A stretch of DNA of 8,294 bases from an uncultured Bordetella sp. GTDB lineage: Bacteria; Pseudomonadota; Gammaproteobacteria; Burkholderiales; Burkholderiaceae_B. Made by a program: the position numbers and the translations under genes. The stretch lies in NCBI GenBank assembly GCA_937881145.1, contig CALGFL010000013.1, positions 1 through 8,294 on the forward strand. Reading direction: 5' to 3'. Below the pieces are notes generated by a model. It worked only from the letters and a program-made list of their open reading frames with translations. It was not told the DNA's origin and ran no database searches. Of the stretch, positions 1-7,176 are shown piece by piece (position 1 is the first letter of the stretch; each line of letters opens with the position of its first letter).

Positions 1-1
1 T

Positions 2-793
2 TTGGGCGCCGTGGCGGCGATCGCGGCCTATCCGGCATCGTGGCCATGGGCGGCGGCCGGCGCAGCGGCATCGCACGCGGCGGTCGTGGCGTCGGGTCTA
101 TGGCCCCGCAGCGGTCTGCTCGGGCCGAACCTCACGAGACTGCCGGCCAGCGCCGGCAACCAGGTCGCGCTCACGATCGACGACGGCCCCGATCCCGAAA
201 TCACCCCGCGCGTGCTCGATGTGCTCGATCGCCATGGCGCGCGCGCCACATTCTTCTGCATCGGCGAGACGGCGCGCCGGCATCCGCGCCTGATCGAGGC
301 CATCGTGGCGCGCGGCCACGCGGTCGAAAATCACAGCCAGCGCCATCAGCTGCTTTTCTCGCTGCGGGGGCCGCGCTCGCTGCGGCGCGAGATCGAGGCC
401 GCGCAGCGCACGCTCACCGAAATCAGCGGCGTGCGGCCGCTGTTCTTTCGTCCGCCCGCGGGGCTGCGCAATCCCTTCCTGGAGCCGGTGCTGTGCGCGC
501 TGGGCCTGCATTTGGCGAGCTGGACGCGGCGCGGTTTCGATACGCGTGCCCGGGACGCGCGCCAGGTTGCCCGGTGCCTGCTGCGCGGCCTGAGCGCGCG
601 CGACATCCTGCTGCTGCACGATGGCAACGCGGGACGCGATGCCAACGGCAGGCCTTTGATTCTGGACGTGCTGCCCATTGTGCTGCAGGCCGCGCAGCAG
701 GCCGGGCTGCGCTGGACGACGCTGCACGCGGCGGTGCCCGTGGGCGGCGACATGCCTGTCTTTCCCCCGGCCGACGCGCTGCGGCCGGAGTAA
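2..793 (+). CDS. Polysaccharide deacetylase (NodB homology domain), 5'-partial
   Basis: This frame is open to the left edge, so the gene probably starts before the window; the first codon seen (TTG) is not claimed as the start. The 263 visible residues begin with an Ala/Trp-rich hydrophobic stretch (about 1-32) that may be a membrane anchor. A NodB homology domain follows: motif 1 TIDDGPDP with Asp60 and Asp61 (base and metal ligand in the family), motif 2 HSQRH with metal ligands His111 and His115, motif 3 RPPAG at 150-154, and a late LLLHDG motif with His206-Asp207. All key residues of a zinc-dependent carbohydrate esterase family 4 deacetylase are therefore present, so it should remove N-acetyl (or similar) groups from a surface or cell-wall glycan; the substrate cannot be told. 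The stop is TAA at 791-793, only 4 bases from the end of the convergent pepP gene. Family call is firm, specific role unknown. Confidence 0.9.
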   Translation: MGAVAAIAAYPASWPWAAAGAAASHAAVVASGLWPRSGLLGPNLTRLPASAGNQVALTIDDGPDPEITPRVLDVLDRHGARATFFCIGETARRHPRLIEAIVARGHAVENHSQRHQLLFSLRGPRSLRREIEAAQRTLTEISGVRPLFFRPPAGLRNPFLEPVLCALGLHLASWTRRGFDTRARDARQVARCLLRGLSARDILLLHDGNAGRDANGRPLILDVLPIVLQAAQQAGLRWTTLHAAVPVGGDMPVFPPADALRPE

Positions 794-797
794 GACA

Positions 798-2144
798 TCA
801 TTCCCGCATCAGGGCTTCGATCTCGCGGGCATTCACCGGCACGCCGCGCGTGATGAGTTCGCAACCGGTCTCGGTGACCAGCGCGTCGTCTTCGATGCGT
901 ATGCCGATGTTCCAGAACCTGGACGGCACGTCGTCGGCCGCGGTGACGTAGATGCCCGGCTCGACGGTGAGCATCATGCCGGGCACCAGCGCGCGCCAGG
1001 GACGGGTGTCGTCGGCGTAGGGCGCGGCCGGGTCGCGGTAGTCGCCCACGTCGTGCACGTCCAGCCCCAGCCAGTGGCCGGTCTGGTGCATGTAGAAGCG
1101 GCTGTAGTCGCCCGATTCCAGCGTGCCGTCCAGCGACCCCTTGAGCAGTTTTTCGTCGAGCATGCCCTGCACCAGCACGCGCAGTGCGGCCTGGTGGCCG
1201 GCGTTCCAGGGCTGGCCAGGGCGGATCGCTTCGGCGGCGGCCTGCTGGGCCGCCACGGTCAAGTCGTATAGCGCACGCTGCGGACCGCTGTAGCGGCCGT
1301 TGACGGGAAAGGTGCGGGTGATGTCGGACGCGTAGCTGTCGAGTTCGCAGCCGGCGTCGATCAGCACCAGATCGCCGTCGCGCAGCTCGGCGTTGCCCGC
1401 GGGATAGTGCAGGATGCACGCGTTGGCGCCGCCGGCGACGATGCTGGTGTAGGCCGGCGCTTGAGCGCCGTGGCGGCGGAATTCGTAGAGCAGTTCGGCC
1501 TCCAGCTCGTATTCATGCATGCCGGGGCGCACGGTGCGCATGGCGCGGGCGTGGGCGCCCGCCGAGATGCGCGCGGCGCGGCGCATGGTGGCGATTTCGG
1601 CGGCGTCCTTGACCAGGCGCATCTCGGCCAGGACGGGCGAGAGATTTTGCATGCGCTGCGGCACGCGGCGGCCTTGGCGTGTCTGGCCGCGGGCGGCTTC
1701 CAGCCATGCCTGCACCGGCCCGTCCACCATGTCGCCTCGCTCGAACGGCGCATACAGCGCCGGCTGGTCGAGCAGCAGTTCGGGCAGGATGTCGTCGAGC
1801 TCTTCGATGCTGTAGGCATCGTCCAGGCCGAAGCGTTCGGCCGCGGCCTCGGGGCCGACGCGGTAGCCCGTCCAGGTTTCCATCTTGGGGTCGCGCGGAC
1901 GGCAAAAGAGCAGGGCGTGGTCGTCGGCGCCGGCGATCAGCACCAGCCATGCCTCGGGCTCGATGAAGCCGCTCAGATAATAAAAATCGCTGTCGTGGCG
2001 ATAGGGGTATTCGGCGTCGCGGTTGCGCACGGCCTCGGGCGCGGTGGGCAGCACGGCGATGCCGCCTCCTTGGGCGCGCATATGCGCGAGCAGCCGGCGG
2101 CGGCGTTCACGAAAGGGGGCGATGTCGATGGCGGGCAGGGTCAT
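798..2144 (-). CDS. pepP: Xaa-Pro aminopeptidase (aminopeptidase P, M24B)
   Basis: The 448-residue product is close to the usual PepP length (about 440). It removes N-terminal residues that precede proline, acting in the cytoplasm as a dinuclear-metal enzyme. The N-terminal aminopeptidase P domain covers about 1-140. The C-terminal pita-bread domain carries all five expected metal ligands: Asp263 (LIDAG), Asp274 (YASDITRTFP), His357 (HQTGHWLGLDVHDVG), Glu395 (LTVEPGIYV) and Glu418 (GIRIEDD). The spacing between the His and the first Glu is about 9 residues longer than I recall for the E. coli enzyme, a modest loop insertion. The ATG at 2144-2142 gives the family's normal N-terminus. No convincing Shine-Dalgarno lies before it (only a GAG more than 10 bases upstream), see the promoter finding. 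The gene is divergent from the antiporter and convergent with the deacetylase gene. Confidence 0.95.
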   Translation of the reverse strand: MTLPAIDIAPFRERRRRLLAHMRAQGGGIAVLPTAPEAVRNRDAEYPYRHDSDFYYLSGFIEPEAWLVLIAGADDHALLFCRPRDPKMETWTGYRVGPEAAAERFGLDDAYSIEELDDILPELLLDQPALYAPFERGDMVDGPVQAWLEAARGQTRQGRRVPQRMQNLSPVLAEMRLVKDAAEIATMRRAARISAGAHARAMRTVRPGMHEYELEAELLYEFRRHGAQAPAYTSIVAGGANACILHYPAGNAELRDGDLVLIDAGCELDSYASDITRTFPVNGRYSGPQRALYDLTVAAQQAAAEAIRPGQPWNAGHQAALRVLVQGMLDEKLLKGSLDGTLESGDYSRFYMHQTGHWLGLDVHDVGDYRDPAAPYADDTRPWRALVPGMMLTVEPGIYVTAADDVPSRFWNIGIRIEDDALVTETGCELITRGVPVNAREIEALMRE

Positions 2145-2152
2145 GCGGCTAC

Positions 2153-2180
2153 TTTACTCGCGCGGGTCGGCTGCTACAAT
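2153..2180 (+). promoter_or_regulatory. Sigma70-like promoter for the riboswitch-antiporter transcript
   Basis: A -35 box TTTACT (2153-2158, 4 of 6 consensus) and a -10 box TACAAT (2175-2180, 5 of 6) are separated by 16 bases. Transcription would start near 2187, a few bases before the conserved riboswitch core at 2201. The good fit between predicted start and the 5' end of the aptamer supports the call. No experimental evidence is available. Confidence 0.65.
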
Positions 2181-2189
2181 GCGCCCGCA

Positions 2190-2350
2190 CTTCCGTCATT
2201 GGGGAGTAGCCATCCCTCGTGGAGCCATCTACCGGGGGAGCCTGCGTCAACAGACTTGGCGATGCCGCATTGCGTGCATTCCATGGCGCAGGCGGCCTGC
2301 GGCGCTTCGTTCATCGGGCGCCGGCGGCCAGGCGAGACCTTTGGCCACGA
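2190..2350 (+). ncRNA. yybP-ykoY family riboswitch (Mn2+-sensing leader)
   Basis: The leader contains the hallmark blocks of the yybP-ykoY aptamer in the right order. GGGGAGTAGC is at 2201-2210, GTCAACA at 2245-2251, and GGCGAGACCTTT at 2331-2342, matching the family's 3' GCAAGACCUUU-type block. Between the second and third blocks lies a variable GC-rich arm with a clear hairpin, CGCAGG (2287-2292) pairing with CCTGCG (2296-2301), as expected for the long distal helix. Known members bind Mn2+ between two docked internal loops and switch on genes for manganese export or homeostasis. It sits on the same strand as, and directly upstream of, a membrane cation antiporter, which fits that role. I read the boundaries by eye; the exact P1 pairing was not resolved. 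A covariance-model search (Rfam RF00080) would settle it. Confidence 0.86.
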
Positions 2351-2362
2351 CGCGTTCACCCT

Positions 2363-2407
2363 GCCGGGCGAGCCGCGCCGCTGCGCCATTGTGTTCGCTT
2401 GCCCGGC
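2363..2407 (+). promoter_or_regulatory. Putative expression-platform hairpin at the antiporter start
   Basis: GCCGGGCGAGC (2363-2373) can pair with GCTTGCCCGGC (2397-2407) over 11 continuous base pairs including one G-U. The 23-base loop can itself form a small hairpin, GCGC (2375-2378) with GCGC (2383-2386) around a CGCT loop. The 3' arm ends 9 bases before the ATG at 2417, exactly where ribosomes must bind. No T-run follows, so it is not a canonical intrinsic terminator; masking of the initiation region, possibly with Rho action, is the likelier mechanism. The pairing is seen in the sequence; its regulatory role is inferred. Confidence 0.55.
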
Positions 2408-2416
2408 CGCCATTTC

Positions 2417-3418
2417 ATGTTGCTCACCCTGTTCCTCTTCCTGCTCTCCGCAGTCCTGATCTATCTGGCCTGCGAGTACTTCGTCAACGGCGTCGAGTGG
2501 GTCGGTCATCGCTTTTCGATGAGCGCCACGGCCACGGGCACGGTGCTGGCGGCCTTCGGCACGGCGCTGCCGGAAAGCGTGGTGACGTTCATGGCGGTCA
2601 TGTTCGGCCAGACGCCCGCGCAAAAAGACATCGGCGTCGGGGCCGCCATGGGCGGCCCGCTGGTGCTGTCCACGGTGGCCTATGCCGTGGGCGGATGGGT
2701 GCTGCTGTTCATGGTCCGCAAGGGCCAGGCGCCCAGGGTCGAGCAGAACGTCCAGCAGCGCCTGGCGCGCGACCAGGCCTGGTTCATGGCGGTGTTCGTG
2801 TTTAAGCTGGGGCTGGGCCTGCTGGCCTTCGCCTGGAAACCCTGGCTGGGCATCCTGTTCCTGGCCGTGTATGTGTTCTATGTCAAGCGCGAGCTGACCC
2901 ACGACGAGGAAGGCATCGATCATGAAGACCTCGAACCGCTCAAGCTGCGTCCTTCCGAAGCCCGGCCCAGCCTGCTCTGGGCTGGCGGCCAGACGTTGCT
3001 GGCGCTGGCGGTGATCGCGGCGGCCTCGCGCGTGTTCGTGCATCAGATCGGCGAACTGGGCACGCTGATGAACATGTCGCCGCACGTGGCGGCCTTGCTG
3101 CTGGCCCCGGTGGCGACCGAATTGCCGGAGATTCTCAACGCCTTTATCTGGGTGAGGCAGGGCAAGGCGCGCCTGGCGCTGGCCAATATCTCGGGCGCCA
3201 TGATGATCCAGGCGACGATTCCCAGCGCCCTGGGTATTTTCATGACGCCGTGGCTGTTCGATGCGCCGCTGCTGATGTCGGGCCTGGTGACGCTGGCGGC
3301 CATCGTGATGCTGTGGCTGCGTTTGCGGCGAGGGCGCATTACAGCGCGTACGCTGGCTTGGACGGGTGGGTTCTACTTGCTGTTCGCCGTTTGGCTGGCC
3401 TGGTATTTCGGTGCCTGA
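2417..3418 (+). CDS. Cation antiporter of the Ca2+/cation exchanger superfamily, probably Mn2+-regulated
   Basis: The 333-residue product is an inner-membrane protein with about 9-10 hydrophobic segments (about 1-18, 38-63, 72-100, 120-155, 185-208, 220-245, 255-275, 281-301, 311-330). It carries the two inverted alpha-repeats of the CaCA superfamily: FGTALPES at 47-54 and APVATELPE at 230-238, whose acidic residues (Glu53, Glu238) would bind the transported cation. A charged cytoplasmic loop (about 158-183, rich in Asp/Glu/His/Arg) separates the halves. Database labels for such proteins are usually sodium/calcium antiporter. The upstream yybP-ykoY riboswitch instead suggests manganese export; that is inference. 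The ATG at 2417 was chosen because hydrophobic sequence starts at once there. The frame extends upstream to a GTG at 2219, but those 66 codons lie inside the riboswitch and encode non-membrane sequence. No clear Shine-Dalgarno precedes the ATG. Confidence 0.9.
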   Translation: MLLTLFLFLLSAVLIYLACEYFVNGVEWVGHRFSMSATATGTVLAAFGTALPESVVTFMAVMFGQTPAQKDIGVGAAMGGPLVLSTVAYAVGGWVLLFMVRKGQAPRVEQNVQQRLARDQAWFMAVFVFKLGLGLLAFAWKPWLGILFLAVYVFYVKRELTHDEEGIDHEDLEPLKLRPSEARPSLLWAGGQTLLALAVIAAASRVFVHQIGELGTLMNMSPHVAALLLAPVATELPEILNAFIWVRQGKARLALANISGAMMIQATIPSALGIFMTPWLFDAPLLMSGLVTLAAIVMLWLRLRRGRITARTLAWTGGFYLLFAVWLAWYFGA

Positions 3419-3471
3419 GTGCGGTTGGGTTCGTTTGAGTTCCTGGGACGCCGTCGACAGGACCGCGGGAG

Positions 3472-3500
3472 TTCCGACGCCCGCCCGGTGGGCATCGGAA
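3472..3500. terminator. Inverted repeat in the convergent gap, possible terminator
   Basis: TTCCGA-c-GCCC (3472-3482) pairs with GGGC-a-TCGGAA (3490-3500), an 11-position stem with one mismatch and a 7-base loop. It lies between the convergent ends of the antiporter gene (3418) and galU (3576). Neither strand shows a T-run after the stem, so a classic intrinsic terminator is not supported; it may stabilise 3' ends or act with Rho. Confidence 0.35.
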
Positions 3501-3538
3501 TTGCGCAGGGCAGCCCCGGCGTCTTAAGAACTCGATTC

Positions 3539-3575
3539 GACGTCTCGAGCGGGAGTCGTACTCGCTATGAGCGTC
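3539..3575. terminator. Imperfect hairpin abutting the galU stop codon
   Basis: Starting with GACG (3539-3542) and ending with CGTC (3572-3575), the segment can fold through successive short helices: GACG/CGTC, CTC/GAG, AGCG/CGCT and AGT/ACT, interrupted by small bulges and closed by a CGT loop. It ends at the base next to the galU stop. In the galU direction it is followed by mixed sequence with only a short T-pair. The fold is weak and competing pairings exist (for example CTCGA at 3531-3535 with TCGAG at 3545-3549), so terminator function is tentative. Confidence 0.25.
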
Positions 3576-4415
3576 TTACTCCGGAATCAACCCGTGATAC
3601 TTCCGGCCAAGCGCGATATTGGCCTGGAACAGGCCCGCCTTGCTGCCGCAGTCGTAGCGTGTGCCTTCGTAGCGATGCGCGTAGACCTCGCGCTCGCGTA
3701 TCAGCGAGGCGATGGCGTCGGTGAGCTGGATCTCGTTGCCGGCGCCGCGCTCGGTCTTGCGCAGATGATCGAAGATGGCCGATTCGAGCACATAGCGGCC
3801 CACCACCGCCAGCGTCGAAGGCGCGTCGTCGGGCTTGGGTTTCTCGACGATGTGCGTTACGCGTTCGGTGCGCGCGTTCAGGCGCTCGCCGGCCACGATG
3901 CCGTACTTGCTGGTGTCTTCGCGCGGCACGTCCTGCACGCCCAGCACGCTGGCGTTGTTGCTCATTGCGGTGTCGATCAACTGCTTGGTGACCGAGGTAT
4001 CGGAATCGATCAAGTCATCGGCCAGCAGCACGGCGAAGGGTTCGTCGCCTACCGCGGGTTGGGCCGTGAGCACGGCGTGGCCCAGGCCCAGCGCGGCCTT
4101 CTGGCGGATGAAGAGGCAGCTGACGTGATCGGGCAGAATGTCCCGGGCCAGCGACAGCAGTTCTTTCTTGCCTTTCTCTTCGAGCTCGCGTTCGAGCTCG
4201 GGCGAGGCGTCGAAATGGTCTTCGATGGCGCGCTTGTTGCGGCCGGTCACGAAAATCAGGTGCGTGATGCCGGCGGCCACGGCTTCTTCGACGGCATACT
4301 GGATAAGCGGCTTATCGACCACCGGCAGCATTTCCTTGGGCATGGCCTTGGTGGCGGGCAGAAAACGGGTGCCCAGGCCTGCAACGGGGAAAACAGCTTT
4401 GCGGATAGGTATCAT
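3576..4415 (-). CDS. galU: UTP-glucose-1-phosphate uridylyltransferase
   Basis: The 279-residue product makes UDP-glucose from UTP and glucose-1-phosphate in the cytoplasm, feeding synthesis of LPS core, capsule and other surface glycans. It has the full bacterial GalU signature: the nucleotide-binding [19 protein letters not shown] at 13-31 with Lys27, [11 protein letters not shown] from 105, the metal-binding LLADD (Asp133-Asp134), VEKPKP at 190-195 and [10 protein letters not shown] at 226-235. The start ATG at 4415-4413 is preferred because an AGGAG lies 9 bases before it and the protein then begins [10 protein letters not shown] as in homologues. The frame is open to 4559, but that adds 48 unrelated residues crossing the bepA start. 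It is convergent with the antiporter gene and divergent from bepA. Confidence 0.96.
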   Translation of the reverse strand: MIPIRKAVFPVAGLGTRFLPATKAMPKEMLPVVDKPLIQYAVEEAVAAGITHLIFVTGRNKRAIEDHFDASPELERELEEKGKKELLSLARDILPDHVSCLFIRQKAALGLGHAVLTAQPAVGDEPFAVLLADDLIDSDTSVTKQLIDTAMSNNASVLGVQDVPREDTSKYGIVAGERLNARTERVTHIVEKPKPDDAPSTLAVVGRYVLESAIFDHLRKTERGAGNEIQLTDAIASLIREREVYAHRYEGTRYDCGSKAGLFQANIALGRKYHGLIPE

Positions 4416-4543
4416 AAAAAATAACTCCTGCTCGAAGCGAGCGGGTTGCCAAAAGAGCCTCGGGTTGCCTGGAACCGCAAACGCGCGGACACCCGAAATA
4501 GGGTCATTATCATAGTGCTTATTACAAATAGGGCGTGATACCG
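4416..4543. promoter_or_regulatory. Divergent galU/bepA intergenic region with paired direct repeats
   Basis: This 128-base region must hold the promoters of both genes. An AT-rich island at about 4496-4530 includes a minus-strand TATGATAAT, a plausible -10 for galU, but I find no matching -35 and do not call a promoter. Two direct repeats stand out: CGGGTTGCC at 4442-4450 and 4461-4469 (19 bases apart, about two helical turns), and AAATAGGG at 4496-4503 and 4526-4533 (30 bases apart, about three turns). The second AAATAGGG copy supplies the AGGG that probably serves as the bepA ribosome binding site. Confidence 0.5.
4425..4429 (-). promoter_or_regulatory. Ribosome binding site of galU
   Basis: On the minus strand AGGAG lies 9 bases upstream of the ATG at 4415-4413, followed by a T-rich spacer. 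It fixes the galU start and rules out the longer frame reaching 4559. Confidence 0.8.
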
Positions 4544-6052
4544 ATGTTGCTGAATGCAAGGCGTATCGTGGCTGGGGCGCTCTGCTTTGCGCTGGCTTTG
4601 CCGGGCCTGCCGGCGGCGGCCCAGCCCGTCGGCCTGCCTTCGATGGGCGCCGCTTCCGCGGACGAGCTTTCTCCGGACATGGAGCGCGAACTCGGCCAGG
4701 CCATCATGGTTCAGGGCCGGCTCGACCCCACCTACATCGACGACGCCGAGCTCAATCAATATCTCACGAGCGTGGGCCGCAAGCTGGCGGCCCATGCGCC
4801 GAACCCGGTGCCGCCCATCGAGATGTTCGGCGTGCTGGATCCGGAAATCAATGCTTTCACATTGCCGGGCGGCTTCATCGGCGTGAACACCGGTTTGATC
4901 CTGACCTGCGAGAGCGAGTCCGAATTGGCCGGCGTGCTCGGTCACGAGATCGGTCACGTCGCCCAGCGCCATATCGCCCGCGGCATGACGCAGAGCGGGC
5001 AGAACGGCATGATCGCGCTGGCCAGCATGGCCGCGGCCTTGGTCGCGGGGCTGGCGGCGAGATCGGGCGACCTGGCCATGGGCATCGCCGCTTTCGGCCA
5101 GGCCGCCGCGGTCGACCGGCAGCTGGAATTCTCGCGTAACGCCGAGCGCGAAGCCGACCGCGCCGGCCTGCGCATGCTCTACGAAGCCGGCTACGACCCC
5201 AGGGGCATGGCCCGCATATTCGGCCGCCTGATGATGGCCTCGCGCCTGAACGAAGGCAGGGGCGGTGGTCCCTGGGCCAGCACGCATCCGCAGTCCATCG
5301 AGCGCATGACCGACATGCAGAACCGCATTCGCGATCTGCCTGCCGTGCATTACACCGACTCGGCGGATTTCTGGTTTCTGCGGGCCAAGGTGCGCGTGTT
5401 GCAGGGCGGCGATTCGCAGGCCTTGCGCGACATCCGCGAAACCCTGCGGTCCGAGGCCGTTGCCGACCAGGGCGTGCGCCGCGCCGCCGCGCTGTATGGC
5501 CTGGCCCGCTACTGGCTGCACCGCGAAGACTTGAAGCAGGCCGCCTCGTATTGGGACAAGGCCAAGGCCGCGTGGCCCGATGGCGCGCCCGAACTGGCCA
5601 AGCTGGGCATCGACATTGCCCTGGCGCGCAAGGACGCCTCCAGCGCCGTCGAGCAGGCGCAGGCCGCGATCAAGCGCTGGCCCCACCGGCAGGCCTTGGG
5701 CATGTCGTATGCCACGGCCCTGCAAGATGCCGGCCGAGTGGCCGATGCGCAGGCCTATCTGCGCGCCAAGGCCAGGGAATGGGGCAAGGATCAGCCTGAC
5801 GTGTACCAGATGCTGGCCCGCAGCGAGGATCGCAGCGGCGGCAAGGTGGCGGCGCGGCGCGACATGGCGCAGTACTACCTGGCGACGGGGGCCTATGCCG
5901 CCGCGGCTTATCAACTGCAGCAGGCGCGCAGTCTGTCCACCGATTTCTATGAACAGTCGGAACTGGATGCGCAATTGCACGACGTCCGGATGCGCCTGCA
6001 GGACGAGCGCAATCTGCTCGAGAAATTCAAGGACGTCGTGCCCAAGGGCTAG
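4544..6052 (+). CDS. bepA: Periplasmic M48 metalloprotease with TPR repeats (BepA-like, outer-membrane assembly)
   Basis: The 502-residue product resembles BepA/YfgC (about 487 residues in E. coli), a periplasmic zinc protease and chaperone that helps assemble or clear outer-membrane proteins such as LptD. A Sec signal peptide is evident: Arg-Arg, a hydrophobic core, and a likely cleavage near PAAAQ (about residue 26). The zinc site is HEIGH (His134, Glu135, His138) with Glu203 in the EREADRAG motif. His248 in STHPQSIER matches the switch histidine described in BepA. Residues about 275-490 are helical and TPR-like (for example [19 protein letters not shown]). I prefer ATG 4544, 10 bases after AGGG (4530-4533), over the in-frame GTG at 4535, which has no room for a ribosome site. 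The gene is divergent from galU and converges with the hydrolase gene across 25 bases. BepA rather than another M48-TPR paralogue is likely but not proven. Confidence 0.9.
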   Translation: MLLNARRIVAGALCFALALPGLPAAAQPVGLPSMGAASADELSPDMERELGQAIMVQGRLDPTYIDDAELNQYLTSVGRKLAAHAPNPVPPIEMFGVLDPEINAFTLPGGFIGVNTGLILTCESESELAGVLGHEIGHVAQRHIARGMTQSGQNGMIALASMAAALVAGLAARSGDLAMGIAAFGQAAAVDRQLEFSRNAEREADRAGLRMLYEAGYDPRGMARIFGRLMMASRLNEGRGGGPWASTHPQSIERMTDMQNRIRDLPAVHYTDSADFWFLRAKVRVLQGGDSQALRDIRETLRSEAVADQGVRRAAALYGLARYWLHREDLKQAASYWDKAKAAWPDGAPELAKLGIDIALARKDASSAVEQAQAAIKRWPHRQALGMSYATALQDAGRVADAQAYLRAKAREWGKDQPDVYQMLARSEDRSGGKVAARRDMAQYYLATGAYAAAAYQLQQARSLSTDFYEQSELDAQLHDVRMRLQDERNLLEKFKDVVPKG

Positions 6053-6076
6053 CGCGCAAGATCCTCGCGCCTTTCT
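6052..6076 (+). terminator. Weak possible terminator after bepA
   Basis: GCGCG (6052-6056) can pair with CGCGC (6066-6070) around a 9-base loop, followed by CTTTCT. The stem is short and the T-run poor. It occupies the whole 25-base gap between the convergent bepA and hydrolase genes, which is the only support beyond the pairing. Confidence 0.25.
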
Positions 6077-6077
6077 C

Positions 6078-7175
6078 CTAGGTGCCCGTTTCGAAGAAGC
6101 GGCCAAGCCGTTCGGGCAGCCAGTTCAGGTTGCCGGGAAAGCGGCCGACGACGAAGCCGGCATGGCCGCCTTGTTCGGGCTGGTGCAGGAGCACGCGCTC
6201 CGAGCATTGCGCGGGGGTGGGCAAGGACGCGGCGGGCAGGAAGGGATCGTTGCGTGCGTTGAGCACCAGCGTAGGCACGTGCACCGATGCCAGCCAGGGT
6301 TTGCTCGAAGCCTTGGCCCAGTAATCGAGTGCATTGCGAAAGCCGTGCATGGGCGCGGTGTAGGTGTCGTCGAAGTCGTGCAGGTCGCGCGCGTGGGCGA
6401 TGCCCATGACGTCGATCACGCCCGGATAGCGTTCGGCTTTTTCCAGCACCTTGCGCCGCATGGTGTGCAGAAAGTAGCGGGTGTATATCTGCCGTTCGAC
6501 GAAGCCCCAACCCAGGGCCGCGCCGCCGGCGACCAGGTCCAGCGGCACCGAGACGCCGGCGCAGGCCGTCAGCCAGCCGGCCTCGTGCTCTTGTTCGCCG
6601 AGGAATTTGAGCAGGGCGTTGCCGCCCAGCGAAATCCCGGCGGCGTGCCAACGGGCGCGCGGCAGGCGCCGACGCACCGTGTCGAGCATGAAGGCGATGT
6701 CGGTGGAGTCGCCCGAATGGTAGGCGCGCGCAAGACGGTTGGGCGTGCCCGAGCAGCTTCTAAAATGCGCCACCACCACGACCCACCCGCGCGAACGAAA
6801 GTGCGCCGCGATGGATTGGGCGTAATTGCTGCCGCTGCTGCCTTCGAGGCCGTGGAACAGGATCAGCGCCGGCGCGCCGGGCTCTTGCGGCAGGGCCTGC
6901 CAATCGCCCAGGGTGATCCAGCGCGCAGCAGCCGACGCGCCGGCCTGCAGCGGCGCCGATTCGGCCTGCGGACCGGCGGGCGGCTTATGCGGAAAAAGAC
7001 CGGGGCCCGCCCAATCGAAATCGACGAAATCCTTGTCCGGCGTATCGACCCGATCTCGCACGAAAGCGATGCGGTGATGCCGCGCGAAGAGCGATGCGTG
7101 GATCGTCTGGAGGTGTCCGCCCGGCAGCCAGGACGGAACGGGGCAGGCGGAGGCGTCGAGCTTGCTAAAAGGCAA
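6078..7175 (-). CDS. YheT-type alpha/beta hydrolase (UPF0017/ABHD1-3 family)
   Basis: The 365-residue product is a cytosolic-looking alpha/beta hydrolase of the YheT family, putative esterases of unknown natural substrate. The N-terminal PSWLPGGHLQTI at about 14-25 is the family signature. The oxyanion region is FHGLEGSSGS (107-116), the nucleophile Ser182 sits in GISLGGNALL, and Asp310 (NARNDPF) and His338 (GGHAGF) complete the triad. The start is unusual: the frame is closed by a stop at 7196-7194 and contains no ATG or GTG before the conserved region, leaving TTG at 7175-7173 as the best start. That TTG is one base after the TAA of the zinc-finger gene, so translation is probably coupled. 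No strong Shine-Dalgarno is visible. It is the last gene of the ilvE set as seen here. Confidence 0.9.
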   Translation of the reverse strand: MPFSKLDASACPVPSWLPGGHLQTIHASLFARHHRIAFVRDRVDTPDKDFVDFDWAGPGLFPHKPPAGPQAESAPLQAGASAAARWITLGDWQALPQEPGAPALILFHGLEGSSGSNYAQSIAAHFRSRGWVVVVAHFRSCSGTPNRLARAYHSGDSTDIAFMLDTVRRRLPRARWHAAGISLGGNALLKFLGEQEHEAGWLTACAGVSVPLDLVAGGAALGWGFVERQIYTRYFLHTMRRKVLEKAERYPGVIDVMGIAHARDLHDFDDTYTAPMHGFRNALDYWAKASSKPWLASVHVPTLVLNARNDPFLPAASLPTPAQCSERVLLHQPEQGGHAGFVVGRFPGNLNWLPERLGRFFETGT

Positions 7176-7176
7176 A

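Noticed and set aside
346..1419. A 357-codon minus-strand frame across the end of the deacetylase gene and part of pepP
   Set aside because: Its product is Arg/Ala-rich low-information sequence, and it overlaps two well-supported genes in other frames.
2219..2416. Extension of the antiporter to an upstream GTG
   Set aside because: The extra 66 codons lie within the riboswitch and its downstream hairpin, and encode non-hydrophobic residues unlike a transporter N-terminus.
3419..3724. A 101-codon plus-strand frame after the antiporter
   Set aside because: It is Arg/Ser-rich, overlaps the galU 3' end antisense and lacks a ribosome site.
4535..4537. GTG as the bepA start
   Set aside because: The only AGGG is one base before it, too close for initiation; ATG at 4544 is 10 bases away and still gives a full signal peptide.
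4416..4559. Longer galU start on the minus strand
   Set aside because: It would add 48 residues unlike GalU and overlap the bepA start; a good AGGAG precedes the ATG at 4415.
4412..6106. A 564-codon open frame on the minus strand across the whole bepA gene
   Set aside because: It mirrors the codon bias of bepA, has no recognisable domain or ribosome site, and runs into the galU upstream region. Long antisense frames are common in such high-GC DNA.
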